Positions 53,576-63,200 of a stretch of DNA of 64,000 nucleotides are shown one piece after another (positions within the stretch are counted from its first letter, which is position 1; every line of letters starts with the position of its first letter). The DNA lies in assembly GCA_015039465.1 (NCBI GenBank), contig MU130533.1, positions 434,001 through 498,000 of the forward strand. The letters are read 5' to 3'. A program made the position numbers and the translations under genes. A model generated the notes under the pieces. The model worked only from the letters and a program-made list of their open reading frames with translations, was not told where the DNA came from and did not search any database. This DNA is from Phlegmacium glaucopus (taxonomy: Eukaryota > Basidiomycota > Agaricomycetes > Agaricales > Cortinariaceae).

Positions 53576-53947
53576 TATTGTGTTGATATTAACCTGTTAA
53601 GGTCATTATTGACACCATGAACAAAGCGGTACTCATGGATAAAGTGTGGCCGCCAGGCCACACCAAGCGCTTGAACGAGGTGTGGCCACTGTGCCACACC
53701 AGTGCCAGTGGCACCATTGTTATACTTTGTATAAATACCAAATGTACTACATAGAAACTCCTCAGTCGTTATATCAAAGACTGAGGTGTGTATCTTATTT
53801 AATATTTCCTTCACTTCTTTCTTACTTACAATCACTGTTCCTAGTTATCTTAACTACTATCTAGGTACAGTGGAATAATAACTTAGTCGTTATATCAAAG
53901 ACTGAGTTATCTTAACTACTATCTAAGGTATAGATTTTAACATATTG
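53576..53947. mobile_element. Solo LTR, 362 bp, with TATTG target-site duplication
   Basis: The element occupies 53581-53942, starting TGTTGATATTAA and ending GATTTTAACA, so it has TG...CA ends. Both sides are flanked by TATTG (53576-53580 and 53943-53947), a perfect 5-bp target-site duplication. A TATAAATA box lies at 53730-53737. The left half holds perfect palindromes with 8-bp stems at 53644-53663 and 53679-53700, plus the 10-bp palindrome CAAGCGCTTG at 53664-53673. A 25-bp sequence with a CTCAGTC...GACTGAG-type stem occurs twice, at 53761-53785 and 53882-53906 (one base different in the stem of the second). No internal region is present, so it is a solo LTR left by recombination. The element family is unknown to me. 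Confidence 0.8.
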
Positions 53948-54226
53948 AAGTTCTTGCTACATTGGCTCTAAGTGCACATCATACATCAAGTATTGCAATG
54001 GTGGACATGTGATGTGTCACATAAGGGTCACATCATCTGACCTCATTGAGCTACTTTAGTACTTAGGTAGCCTTGCTAGCCAGTCGTGATTGCATGAAGT
54101 AGCACACTGATGTTCACTCTGATGTAACGCCTGGTTCCTGTTGCGGATGTGATACCGAGATCCAACAATTGTTGGGAAATTTCAGAGTCCGATAGGGTGC
54201 TGGTTCAATGCTGGCAGCCTTTGGTG
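53948..54226. other. Non-coding spacer in the repeat region
   Basis: No ORF over 60 codons and no recognisable repeat end. Contains several TGTGTCACATAAGG-like and CACATC short inverted words near 53990-54040. I see nothing that can be named. Confidence 0.35.
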
Positions 54227-54384
54227 CTAGGGTTACCAAAGTTTGGTTCAGAACTGACTCATGAACTTGAACTGAACTGAACTGAACTCATAATTCAGTT
54301 CAGTTCACTTCAGGTTCCGGCATTTAGAGATTTATGGTTCATGCAGTTCAAACTGAACTGAGCTGCTGAACCATTAGGGCCTAG
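54227..54384. repeat. Near-palindromic MITE-like sequence
   Basis: 158 bp bounded by CTAGG and CCTAG. The centre is a run of GAACT units (GAACTGAACTGA, about 54270-54285) facing TCAGTTCAGTTC (54295-54306), so the transcript or single strand would fold into a hairpin. TTCAG/CTGAA words near both ends extend the symmetry. A second copy of the left end (TAGGGTTGCTGAAGTTCGG) starts at 54389, directly after this unit. I see no target-site duplication I trust, so the MITE label is tentative. Confidence 0.35.
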
Positions 54385-54507
54385 AAGGTAGGGTTGCTGA
54401 AGTTCGGTTCCAAACCGACACAAAGAACCAGAACCACCAGAACCGAACCAAAGTTCTGGTTTGGTTCTGGTTTGGTTCTGGCCCACTCATCTTGGTTCTG
54501 TTCTCAG
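54385..54507. repeat. GAACC/GGTTC low-complexity tract
   Basis: A run of AGAACC words followed by TTGGTTCTGG words, forming an imperfect inverted repeat centred near 54440. Similar GGTTCTCAAC/GAACTGGTTCGGAACC sequence resumes at 55823-55870 on the other side of E1-a, suggesting that E1-a was inserted into this tract. Confidence 0.35.
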
Positions 54508-55822
54508 TATCGCGCACCAATACTGATTGGTAGCATGAGAAGAAAGCTTAAAAGTTGCCATCATGAAAATAAGCGGACTTTGAATTCACTTACCTATTTT
54601 GGAAGCGGCCCTGAATCATGTTCCTGGTCAATAAAATCATTTGTTCAACATTATCATCCTCATTGCTCATCATATCCTCAATGTCTGTCACCATGCTCTC
54701 CATTGTTTACACTATCGACATGCTCCTAAGCATCTACCATTTACTTGTTCCTTGGCTAGCAATCCAGCAAAGCAATCAATCTATTTGCATCAGTCATCGG
54801 CTCGCATTTGATCGTATCTTTGGTCCATCATTTCAAGAACAGCCCCTTTATGGATGCATCAGCCACATCTCCCATTATGTCAGAGGCTTTGTCATTGTTG
54901 TTGTGGCTATGGACCCACAAGTTTTTGCTTCAGCCATCTATCTTGCCATCCCTTGCTCTTGGATCACACTCAGTCCCCTATCCTCAATTATCTACCTCTT
55001 ATCTTATCATTCACTGCCAAAACCATCATTCACGCGGTACCTGAAGCCTTCCCACCCTCTTTATGACAACTTATGAAGTCCAGGAGGATCACGACTAAGC
55101 AGGAATTGCAGATAAATCAGCAGCAGAGGATTATTCTTGCAGTGTGTCAAGTGTTATCAAGGCTGCGCGACATGGGATCATGGGCAAGTAGTGTTTTCTT
55201 GGGAACAAGGCTGCACCTTTCAAGTGGTGACTCAGGACCTTTCACATTTTTGACATGACCACACGCCTATGGAGTAGATATGTTTTTGCTATTGGACTAT
55301 GTACACTGCCTTCTCTTCTTTTCTCTTGCACTTTGACACTTTACAGATTTTTTTATTGTTCCTTCTTCTTTTCATTGTTCTTTTCTTCTCACAGCTGTCC
55401 TCTCTTCATCATTCTCCCTTTGACAGCGCGTACTTCTTTCTTTTTATTGTTCTACATAGCCTCATCCTTAGGGTGTAATACTGCTCTTTTGTACCAGGAT
55501 AGGTAGTTCCCTTCAATTCATTCTTACTCCCCAACAGTCATCATCTCAGTGGAATTCCAGTGAATTCCTCCCTCTAAGTTCGCTTTTTCAGTCCCTTACT
55601 GTCACTGTCCTCTACTGTCAACCGCTATAGTCTCACCAAAGACTCTTTCTTTTTCATCCTCATCTTCTTCCTTACTCTTGTGCCTCAACCACCTTTCCAG
55701 TGTGTTATAAGTCAAGGTTACACCTTCCCTAAACGAACAACAGGGAGTCTCTTGACCTAAAGACTAGTCCACTGCTCTCTGGTTGGTGTTTTATAACAAC
55801 ACAAACAACAATTTATATTGGT
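54508..55822 (+). repeat. Repeat E1-a, unclassified element of about 1.3 kb
   Basis: Begins near GCGCACCAATACTGATTGG and ends at AACAACAATTTATA. The same sequence occurs inverted at 56449-58420 (E1-b), in direct orientation but shortened at 58527-59010 (E1-c), and inverted at the right edge of the window (E1-d). Long open frames on the plus strand here lack any domain. On the minus strand, 54703-54594 forms a clean candidate exon: ATG, an acidic peptide (MESMVTDIEDMMSNEDDNVE), then a GTAAGTG donor. That frame has an in-frame TGA in the b and c copies, so E1-a may be the best preserved. I cannot assign it to a transposon class. Confidence 0.6.
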
Positions 55823-56249
55823 TCTCAACTAGCCAGAATTTTGAGAACTGGTTCGGAACCAAGTTGAAGCATCATGGTGTTGACCTTCATAGGAGTGTAC
55901 CATGGCTACAAATCACAATGAAGAGAAAATGAATACTAAAATATAGCCAAGATAGCAACAACAGTAATAAGGTAAGTAGCAAGGACGAGAAGACAACATT
56001 ACTCTTTACTCTTCTTTTCCTTCTTCCCCTTCTCTTTCTCTTTCAATGGCTTGTCCTGTTATGAGAGTCTTGTAAATGTAAAATGGAATGAGATGAGATG
56101 AAAATGCTTACATTGCAACACATTTTTTAACTGCAAAGTTCTTTGAATATGCATATATACCTCACGGAGGTCACAGCCATTTGGGTGTTCAATATCCAGC
56201 AACAGTAGAGTAGACCACTCAGTAAGATATCTTGCTGATATCTACAACA
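55823..56249. other. Spacer between E1-a and E1-b
   Basis: Begins with GGTTC-rich sequence like that left of E1-a. From about 56000 leftward-reading sequence is Lys/Glu-rich in one frame and may be downstream exons or 3' region of the GTPase remnant at 56250-56459. Nothing else can be supported. Confidence 0.35.
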
Positions 56250-56459
56250 TCAAAAATTGAAGCTGTCAGTCATGACAAATTCAACCACCTCCAAGATGAC
56301 ATACATTGATTCCAACCAGTCAGCAACCATTTTGAGAACTTCAATGTCAGTCTTGTTTGTATGGTCAAATCCTGGAGTATCAACAAAGACAATATCACTG
56401 TCGACCAGGATGGGGGAGGAAATTCTAATGGTACTAATTCCACCCACACTATAAATCAT
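56250..56459 (-). pseudogene. Fragment of an Agaricomycete-type P-loop GTPase gene
   Basis: Minus-strand frame reading SSPILVDSDIVFVDTPGFDH then TNKTDIEVLKMVADWLES. DTPG is the G3 motif of P-loop GTPases, and the surrounding pattern matches a large Agaricomycete family of AIG1/septin-like G-domain proteins. A GTATGT donor follows at the end of the exon. The G1 P-loop that should lie upstream is absent: coding similarity stops at about 56450, exactly where repeat E1-b begins. The G4 region was not found downstream either. The gene was therefore cut by the insertion and is presumably dead. Confidence 0.6.
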
Positions 56460-58420
56460 TGTGTGTGTTAATATTATAACAACAATCAGAGGGAACTAGA
56501 CCAGACTTTAGGTCAGAATATCCCCCTGTGTTCATTTAGGGAAGGTATAACCAGAGACTAGTAAGCACACTTGGTTAAAAGAGAGTAGAGGAGGATGAGG
56601 ATGATCAAGGAAGAGTCTTTGGTGAGACTATAGCAGTTGACAGTAGAGGACAGTGACAAATAAAGAGCTGAAAAAGCAAAGAGAGTAGAGGATGAGGATG
56701 TGGATGATAGAGTCTTCAGTAAGACTATAGCAGCAGAGAGAAAGATTGACAGTAAAGGAGTAAAAAAGCAAACTTGAGGGAGGAATTCACTGGAATTCCA
56801 CTGAGATGATGACTGTTGGGGACTAAGAACTGAATTGGGAGAAACTACCTATCCTGGTACAAAAGAGCAGTATTTATACCCTAAGGATGAAGCTATGTAG
56901 AACAATAACAAGGAAAGAAGTACACACTGTCAAAGGGAGAATGATGAAGAGAGGATAGCTGCGAGAAGAAAAGAACAATGGAAAAGAAGAAGGAACAATA
57001 AAAAAATCTGTCAAGTGTCAAAGTGCGAGAGAAAAGAAGAGAAGGCAGTGTACACAGTCCAATTGTTAAGTTCAAGGACTCTATTCTGGAGTATTGGACG
57101 GAGTTTTATCGGAACAAAACCATGGAATGGATAAGGACCTTCAGCCTCAGCGTATATGCTGTGCTACCCTAAACCTTCATGTCCTAATTTTGGAGTAGGA
57201 ATGGAACTGGAAGTTGCAGGGACTTAGAGGAAGAATAAGAGGGGGAAACTATGTTGATATTTGAACTAAGGAAAACATACAAGTTTCGAGTACTTAAATA
57301 ATGAAAGGAATAGCAACCGAAATATAAAGGATAAATATAAAGTGCTGCGTTCTGCTCCTGGAAGGTCCTGCATTCTTGGGTGAATAATCCATAGCTGGTG
57401 TGATGACTGATAGTGGGAAAGTAATGACAAAGAAATAGTTGTTATGTTGAAGATGTGGTAATGGGTTTGGAGTAACATCGGAAGAGCTGGAATGATACAG
57501 AGAAGTCTCGGAGTTGGATGTAGGAAGAGTAGATCCAGAAACAAGGGAAAGTATTGGAATAGAGTATGGACTACCGGAGACAACTCCGACAGAGCTGGAC
57601 TGGAGTAACATATAATGGAATGTAACACCAATAGCAAAAATATATCAACTCCATAGGCGTGTGGTCATGTCAAAATATGAAAGGTCCTGAGTCAACACTT
57701 GAAAGGCGCAGCCTTGTTCCCAAGAAAAACACTACTTGCCCATGGTCCCATGTCGCGCAGCCTTGATAACACTTGACACACTGCAAGAATAATCCTCTGC
57801 TGCTGATTCATCTGCAATTCCTGCTTAGTCGTGATCCTCCTGGACTTCCTAAATTGTCATAAAGAGGGTGGGAAGGCTTCAGGTACCGCGTGAATGATGG
57901 TTTTGGCAGTGAATGATAAGATAAGAGGTAGATAATTGAGGATAGGGGACTGAGTGAGATCCAGGAGCAAGGTATGGCAAGATAGATAGCTGATGGGAAG
58001 ACTTGTGGGTCCATAGCCACAACAACAATGACAAAGCTTTTACATAATGGGATATGTAGCTGATGCGTCCATAAAGGGGCCATTCTTGAAATGATGGGCC
58101 AAAGATACGATCAAACACGAGCCAATGACTGATGCGAATAGTAGATTGATCGCTTTGTTGTATCACTAGCCAAGGAACAAATGGATGGTAGATGTTTAGG
58201 AGCATGTTGATAGTGTAAATGATGGAGAGCATAGTGAGAGACATTGATAATATGATGAGCCATGAGGATGATAATGTTGAATGAATGGTTTTATTGACCA
58301 GGAACACAATTCAGGGCCGCTTCCAAAACAGGCAAGTGAATTCAAAGTCCGCTTATTTTCATGATGGCAACTTTTAAGCTTTCTTCTCATGCTGCCAATC
58401 AGTGTTGGTGCGTGATAGTG
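56449..58420 (-). repeat. Repeat E1-b, inverted copy interrupted by a solo LTR
   Basis: Reverse-complement copy of E1-a. It starts TATAAAT at the GTPase fragment and ends near 58420 with CAGTGTTGGTGCGTGATAG. Matching landmarks to E1-a include CCATAGGCGTGTGGTCATGTC (57652) and GCGCAGCCTTG (57705). Removing the solo LTR at 57064-57627 and one CCAAT restores collinearity with E1-a, with CAGTCCAATAGCAAAAA across the junction. With E1-a it forms a large inverted repeat, arms about 1.3 kb, around the spacer with the GTPase fragment. Confidence 0.7.
57059..57632 (+). mobile_element. Solo LTR S1, 564 bp, with CCAAT target-site duplication
   Basis: LTR at 57064-57627, beginning TGTTAAG and ending TGTAACA, flanked by CCAAT at 57059-57063 and 57628-57632. 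It is the same family as the solo LTR at 62185-62762: both end with GGAATGTAACA and share TTCTTGGGTGAATAATCCAT and many shorter words. It lies inside E1-b, so it inserted after E1-b. The orientation is assigned from TG on the left and is arbitrary without internal sequence. Confidence 0.85.
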
Positions 58421-58526
58421 CATGATTTCAATTTATGTCCCACAGGCTACGTTGGAATTTGCAAGTGTATTGATGTACTTGATAGATGTCAACAGTAGAG
58501 AAGTGGTCTGGCATATAGTCTGAAGT

Positions 58527-59010
58527 ATGCACCGTTATCATGCACCAATACTGATTGGTAGCATGAGAAGAAAGCTTAAAAGTTGCCATCATGAAAATAA
58601 GCGGACTTTGAATTCACTTGCCTGTTTTGGAAGTGGCCCTGAATCGCATTCCTGGTCAATAAAACCATTCATTCAACATTATCATCCTCATCGCTCATCA
58701 TATTCTCAATGTCTCTCACTACGCTCTCCATCATTTACACTATCAACATGCTCCTAAACATCTACCATCCATTTGTTCCTTGGCTAGTGATACAACAAAG
58801 CGATCAATCTACTATTCACATCAGTCATTGGCTCGTGTTTGATCATATCTTTGGCCCATCATTTCAAGAACGGCCCCTTTATGGACGCATCAGCTATATA
58901 TCCCATTATGTAAAAGCTTTGTCATTGTTGTTGTGGCTATGGACCCACAAGTCTTTCCATCAGCTATCTATCTTGCCATACCTTGCTCCTGGATCTCACT
59001 CAGTCCCCTA
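58527..59010 (+). repeat. Repeat E1-c, truncated copy
   Basis: Starts near TGCACCGTTATCATGCACC and follows E1-a closely (CAATACTGATTGGTAGCATG onward) for about 480 bp, to CACTCAGTCCCCTA. After that the sequence changes to unrelated DNA. It lies head-to-head with E1-b across about 105 bp. The candidate minus-strand exon seen in E1-a is present here but carries a TGA. Confidence 0.65.
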
Positions 59011-59085
59011 TAGTGTTGTTGAGGCTGGCTTGAGCAATTTTAGTATTTTGCAAATAACATGACACCATGTACTCTGATTGCTTAG

Positions 59086-59386
59086 TGTTGGGAAATGACC
59101 CCCTGGCTTATGGGGTCCTTTATGTGTGTAAATATTTATATAATTTTATGAGATTTATTAGAATTGATATTTCCATCAAGCCAGTATTTATAGTAAAATA
59201 GTGGAGTCATGCATAAGGTGAAGCGTCCTCATGTAAGAAGGTATGCATAGGTAAAAATAGGTGAAATGATGAAAGAGAAGAGGTAAACATGTGTGAGCGG
59301 AAATGAGAAGAAGAAGTGGAGTGCATGTAAGTGAAATGAGCATGTGTTTGGAGGAGTTAAGAAAAGAAAAATAATAGTTCGTAACA
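59086..59386 (-). repeat. 3' LTR of the chromovirus with adjacent polypurine tract
   Basis: On the minus strand the 301-bp LTR runs TGTTACGAACTATT ... TTTCCCAACA. Directly upstream on that strand lies the purine-rich AAAATGGGGGTAA (59399-59387), the expected primer site for plus-strand synthesis. The left flank is CTTAG; the partner target-site copy would lie past the missing 5' end and cannot be checked. Confidence 0.8.
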
Positions 59387-59397
59387 TTACCCCCATT

Positions 59398-60066
59398 TTA
59401 TGTTGAAGACTCTGAATTCGACTCAGATTCTACGTCTATCTCTTCCCGTTCTCCAAGTGGGCAGTGTTGCCAACCATGACCTTCTTCATAACAATTGTTG
59501 CAGCGTCGGTATTCGTTTGGCAGTTGTTGATTCTGTAAGACAATCGGTTCGCCTGTGACTGATCAAAAGCACTGTCGGGAAGAATGGCCGTCGGTATCAC
59601 AAATAGAACAGTGACGTTGTAGAATAATTTCATCTTCGTTGTCAATGATGATGGGATTCAATCTTGTCCCAGAAGCAGTCGAGTCAGGAAGAGGGAGAGG
59701 AGAAAATCCTTGTCGTTCAGGATGGGGAGATCGTTGTTGAGAGGCAATGAAATTTCGTCGATTAAGTCTTATGAGCGGTTCGATTTGTTGGGCTAGACCA
59801 CAGCTGACCATATTGTTGAATAATGTGTCAGCTTGTTCTTGTAAATACCGGAATTCTCGTTTGGCTCAAATGACACTTTGGTTGACGTGGTGGAAATAGA
59901 GAAATTTGACATATAAAACAGGGTTTGATTGAAGAAAAGGAGTGAGATTGTTGATGTTGCGTTGGGTTTGTACATAGGAAGAAAATTCTTCATGGGTGAA
60001 ATTGAAAATTGGGGATCGAGGATGGATGGAATGAGAGGAAGAGGGTGAAGAAGGGATTTGAGGCAT
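59398..60066 (-). pseudogene. Chromovirus 3' ORF with two CCHC zinc knuckles
   Basis: Starts MPQIPSSPSSSHSIHPRSPI at 60066 and ends ESST with TAA at 59398, inside the polypurine tract. It carries two Cys-x2-Cys-x4-His-x4-Cys knuckles, CSICDTDGHSSRQC and CNNCYEEGHGWQHC, the second followed by an acidic tail. Between them and the start is a polar, helical region. Two in-frame TGA codons (59865-59867 and 59563-59565) break it. Zinc knuckles normally belong to Gag nucleocapsid upstream of pol; here they lie downstream of the chromodomain in a separate ORF, starting 210 bp past the pol stop. It probably binds nucleic acid; no closer function is supported. Confidence 0.7.
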
Positions 60067-60276
60067 TTTTAAAGAGAAAAGTTGTAGATTCGAGAATATT
60101 GAAGTTCAAAATTGAATTTGGGGAGTACAAAGTTGTTGTCCTTTTGTTTTTCAAGAGCGAGTCTTATATCTTCACATTCGTCTCCAATTTTGGCGATGAT
60201 GTTGATGAATTTTAAGAATTCCCAGTCTATGCATTCATGTTGGTAAGAAATGTAACACATGTTTTAGAAGTTATCT

Positions 60277-63200
60277 TAGTTGAGGTGATGGTTTTGTTTA
60301 TAAAGCGACAACATGTCATCAGCATTTTTGATGTGTGATTCAGGTTCCCACGTTGCTTCGGAGATCAGGTATTCTTTCCATCGGATTTTGAATTGATATC
60401 CACGTCCTCATTTTCTGTGTCCTATGATGGATTCGACTTCATATTCTTCTTCTCCATCAATGATTTCAGCGGGTGGTTTAAGGAAATTTGGTCCATGTAT
60501 TTCGTTTTCGATGTATGGCATGAGGAGGTATGCATGAAAAAAGTTGTGAATCTTCCATGTTTCAGGGAGTTTCAATTGGTAAGTGAGGGGTCCAAGAAAT
60601 TTTTTGATTTGGAATGGTCCTTCTCGTCGTGGAGCGATCTTTTTGTTGTATTTCGTTCGTAGGTTTCTAGAGTCTAACCAGACTAGTTGTCCTTCTTGAA
60701 ATGGTTTGAAATTAGATTTGATCCTGTTTTCCATTTGGTGTCGTGCTAATTCATGTGCTGCCAAGGCTTCTTCTCAGTCCTTAAGTAGTTTCCATGTTCG
60801 TTCTTTAACGGCAGAAAATTGTGTGTTTTCAAAAGATAATGGTATAGAGATGGGGGATGATCCCATGATCAGTTCGAAAGGAGTTCGTGTTCTTTCAGAA
60901 TGTCTTTGGTTGTTATGGGTAAATTCAAGTGTAGGTAGAGCGGTTAACCAGCTTGTCGGATTGTCAAAACAATAGATGGAAAGGTAAGCTTCAATTTCTT
61001 GATTAAAGCATTCAGTAGTTCCGTCAGATTGTGGATGGAAAGCTGTTGTCTTCGCATGTTCTATTCCTAGTAATTTGAAGAGGTTTTTGAAAGCTTTGGC
61101 AGTGAATCGGGGGTCTCTGTCTGAGATCATCTTGTCTGGGAGTCCGAATCATTTGTAAAGATTGTCAAGTAAAAATTGAGCGATGTCTTCTGAGGTGCAA
61201 GTTTTTGCGCAAGGGATAAGAATCATCCCTTTTGTAAGTCCATGGTCGACCACGACCAACACAGTGTCTTTGCCGTCAATAGGTGGTAGATCTGTGATCA
61301 AGTCCATGGAGCAGTTTGCAAAAGGTCTAGAGTCTTTCGGTCCTTCAATCAGTAGAAAAGATGGTTTTGATGGGTTTCTGTTTATCTTGAATTGTTGACA
61401 GTCAGAACAACCTTTCACATAGTTTTTCACAAAAGTACGAAGTCCAGGCCACCAGTAATGTTGAGAAATCGAATTATAGGTCTCCAATTCTCCTGGGTGT
61501 CCTGCAGTTGGTGCATCGTGAAATTGTTTCACTAATTTCTGGCGGAGTTCACGGTTCTGAGGAATATAGTTCTTTCCCTTGTAGAACAAAATCAGTTTTC
61601 CCATAAATTCTTCAGTCGACCAGTCTTCAAGATCACTTCTCAGATTAGAAGGTCCCTTTTCAAGTAAAGAGCATAATGTGTCAGCGGCGTTGGTGTCTAT
61701 ATCAGTAGAATCGGCTATTTGTTGTTGTAAATCAAGATCTACAAGATTAACAAATAGGGAATCAGGGAGCATTGTGATGTCTTCGTTGTCGTTATTGTCT
61801 TTAGGACAGAAATCAGCTCGTTGGGAAAGAGCATCAGATTGGATCATCTTGGTTCCTGGTAAATGGATCAGGTTGACATTGAATTCGGAAAGGAACAATG
61901 ACCATTGTGCTTGTCATCTGTTTAGTTTCTGTGCAGTTCAATAATAAGTTAAATTCTTGTGATCAGAATAGACCGTTGTCGTGTGTTCAGATCCAAGAAT
62001 GTAATGTCTCCAGTCAGTTAGAGCTCGTATGATTGCTAGGAGTTTGCAATCATAAATTTCATAATTTTGTTCAGTTGGTGAAAAGCTTTTTGATAAGAAA
62101 GCTATGGGGTGTTGGTCTCCGTTCATGTCTGTTTGTGTAAGGACTGCGCCTGATGTGTATTTTGAAGCGTCAGATTCGATCTGGTGTTAAGTTTAAAACA
62201 AAGGAGTCACGTCGGAGTAACACCGGATCAGACGGAACAGAACCGGAACAAGTAACGGAAAGGACTTTGGCCTCAGTGTATGTGCTGTGCCGCCCAGCTC
62301 CTACAATGTCCTGATTTCAGAACTGGAAGAGAACGGAAAGACGGAAGACCTCAGTGACTTAGAGGACAAACAAGAGGAGGAAACTAAGATGATATTCAAA
62401 CTGAGGAAAAACATACAAGTTCGAGTCCTTAAATATAAAAGGAATAGCAACCAAAATATAGAATATAAATATAAGTGCTGCGTTCTGCTCCCAGAAAAGG
62501 TCCTGCATTCTTGGGTGAATAATCCATGGCTGGTGTGCTGACTGATAGTGGGAAAGTGATGACAAAGAAATAGTTGTTATGGCAAAGGTGTGGTAATGGG
62601 TTTGGGATATTGTTGGAAGAGTCGGAATGATACGGAGAAGTCTCGGAGTTGGACATAGGAGAAGTAGAGTCAGAAACAAGGGAAAGTACTGGAACGGAGT
62701 ACGGACTACCGGAAACAACTCTGACAGAGTTGGACCGGAGTAACGTATGATGGAATGTAACATCTGGAAAGGTTGGGTAGAATCGGGCATTCATAAGACT
62801 GGTTCTTCAGTAAAGCGTTGTTTCAAAAGTTCAAATGTTTCTTGGCATTTATCGGTCCATTCAAAAGGTGCATCTTTCTTCAAAAGATTATTTAACAGTT
62901 GGCATAAATTGGAGAAATGTTGAATGAATTGTCGATAAAAGTTTCCAAATCCTAAAAAGGATCGTACTTCTTTCACAGATGTAGGGGTTGGCCAGTCTCG
63001 TATACCTTTGAGTGTAGTTGGGTCCATAGAGATCTTGCCTTCTTCGATGATCATTCCTAGATATTCAACTTTCTTTTTATTGAATTTGCATTTCTTCGGT
63101 TTCAAATAAAGATCGTTCTCTCATAAACACTGTAAAACCTTTTTCGTGATTTCTTTGAGATTTTGTTCATTCTTTGCAAAGATCAGGATGTCATCCATGT

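Noticed and set aside
53560..53835. 91-codon minus-strand ORF MIVSKKEVKEILNKIH
   Set aside because: It crosses the end of the solo LTR and runs through its palindromes. It is a by-product of the LTR sequence.
54394..55076. Ser/Leu/Ile-rich plus-strand ORFs in E1-a resembling membrane proteins
   Set aside because: They recur in E1-b and E1-c with frame changes, show no domain, and their composition follows from AT-rich repeat DNA read antisense to the candidate exon.
54480..55835. TTGGTTCT on both sides of E1-a as an 8-bp hAT-type target-site duplication
   Set aside because: The left flank contains several TTGGTTCT words in a low-complexity tract, so the match is not informative, and other E1 copies do not confirm the implied left end.
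62359..62794. Minus-strand ORFs of 121-143 codons also seen at 57266-57637
   Set aside because: Both lie within the solo LTR family S; the frames run out of the LTR into flanking DNA and encode no known domain.
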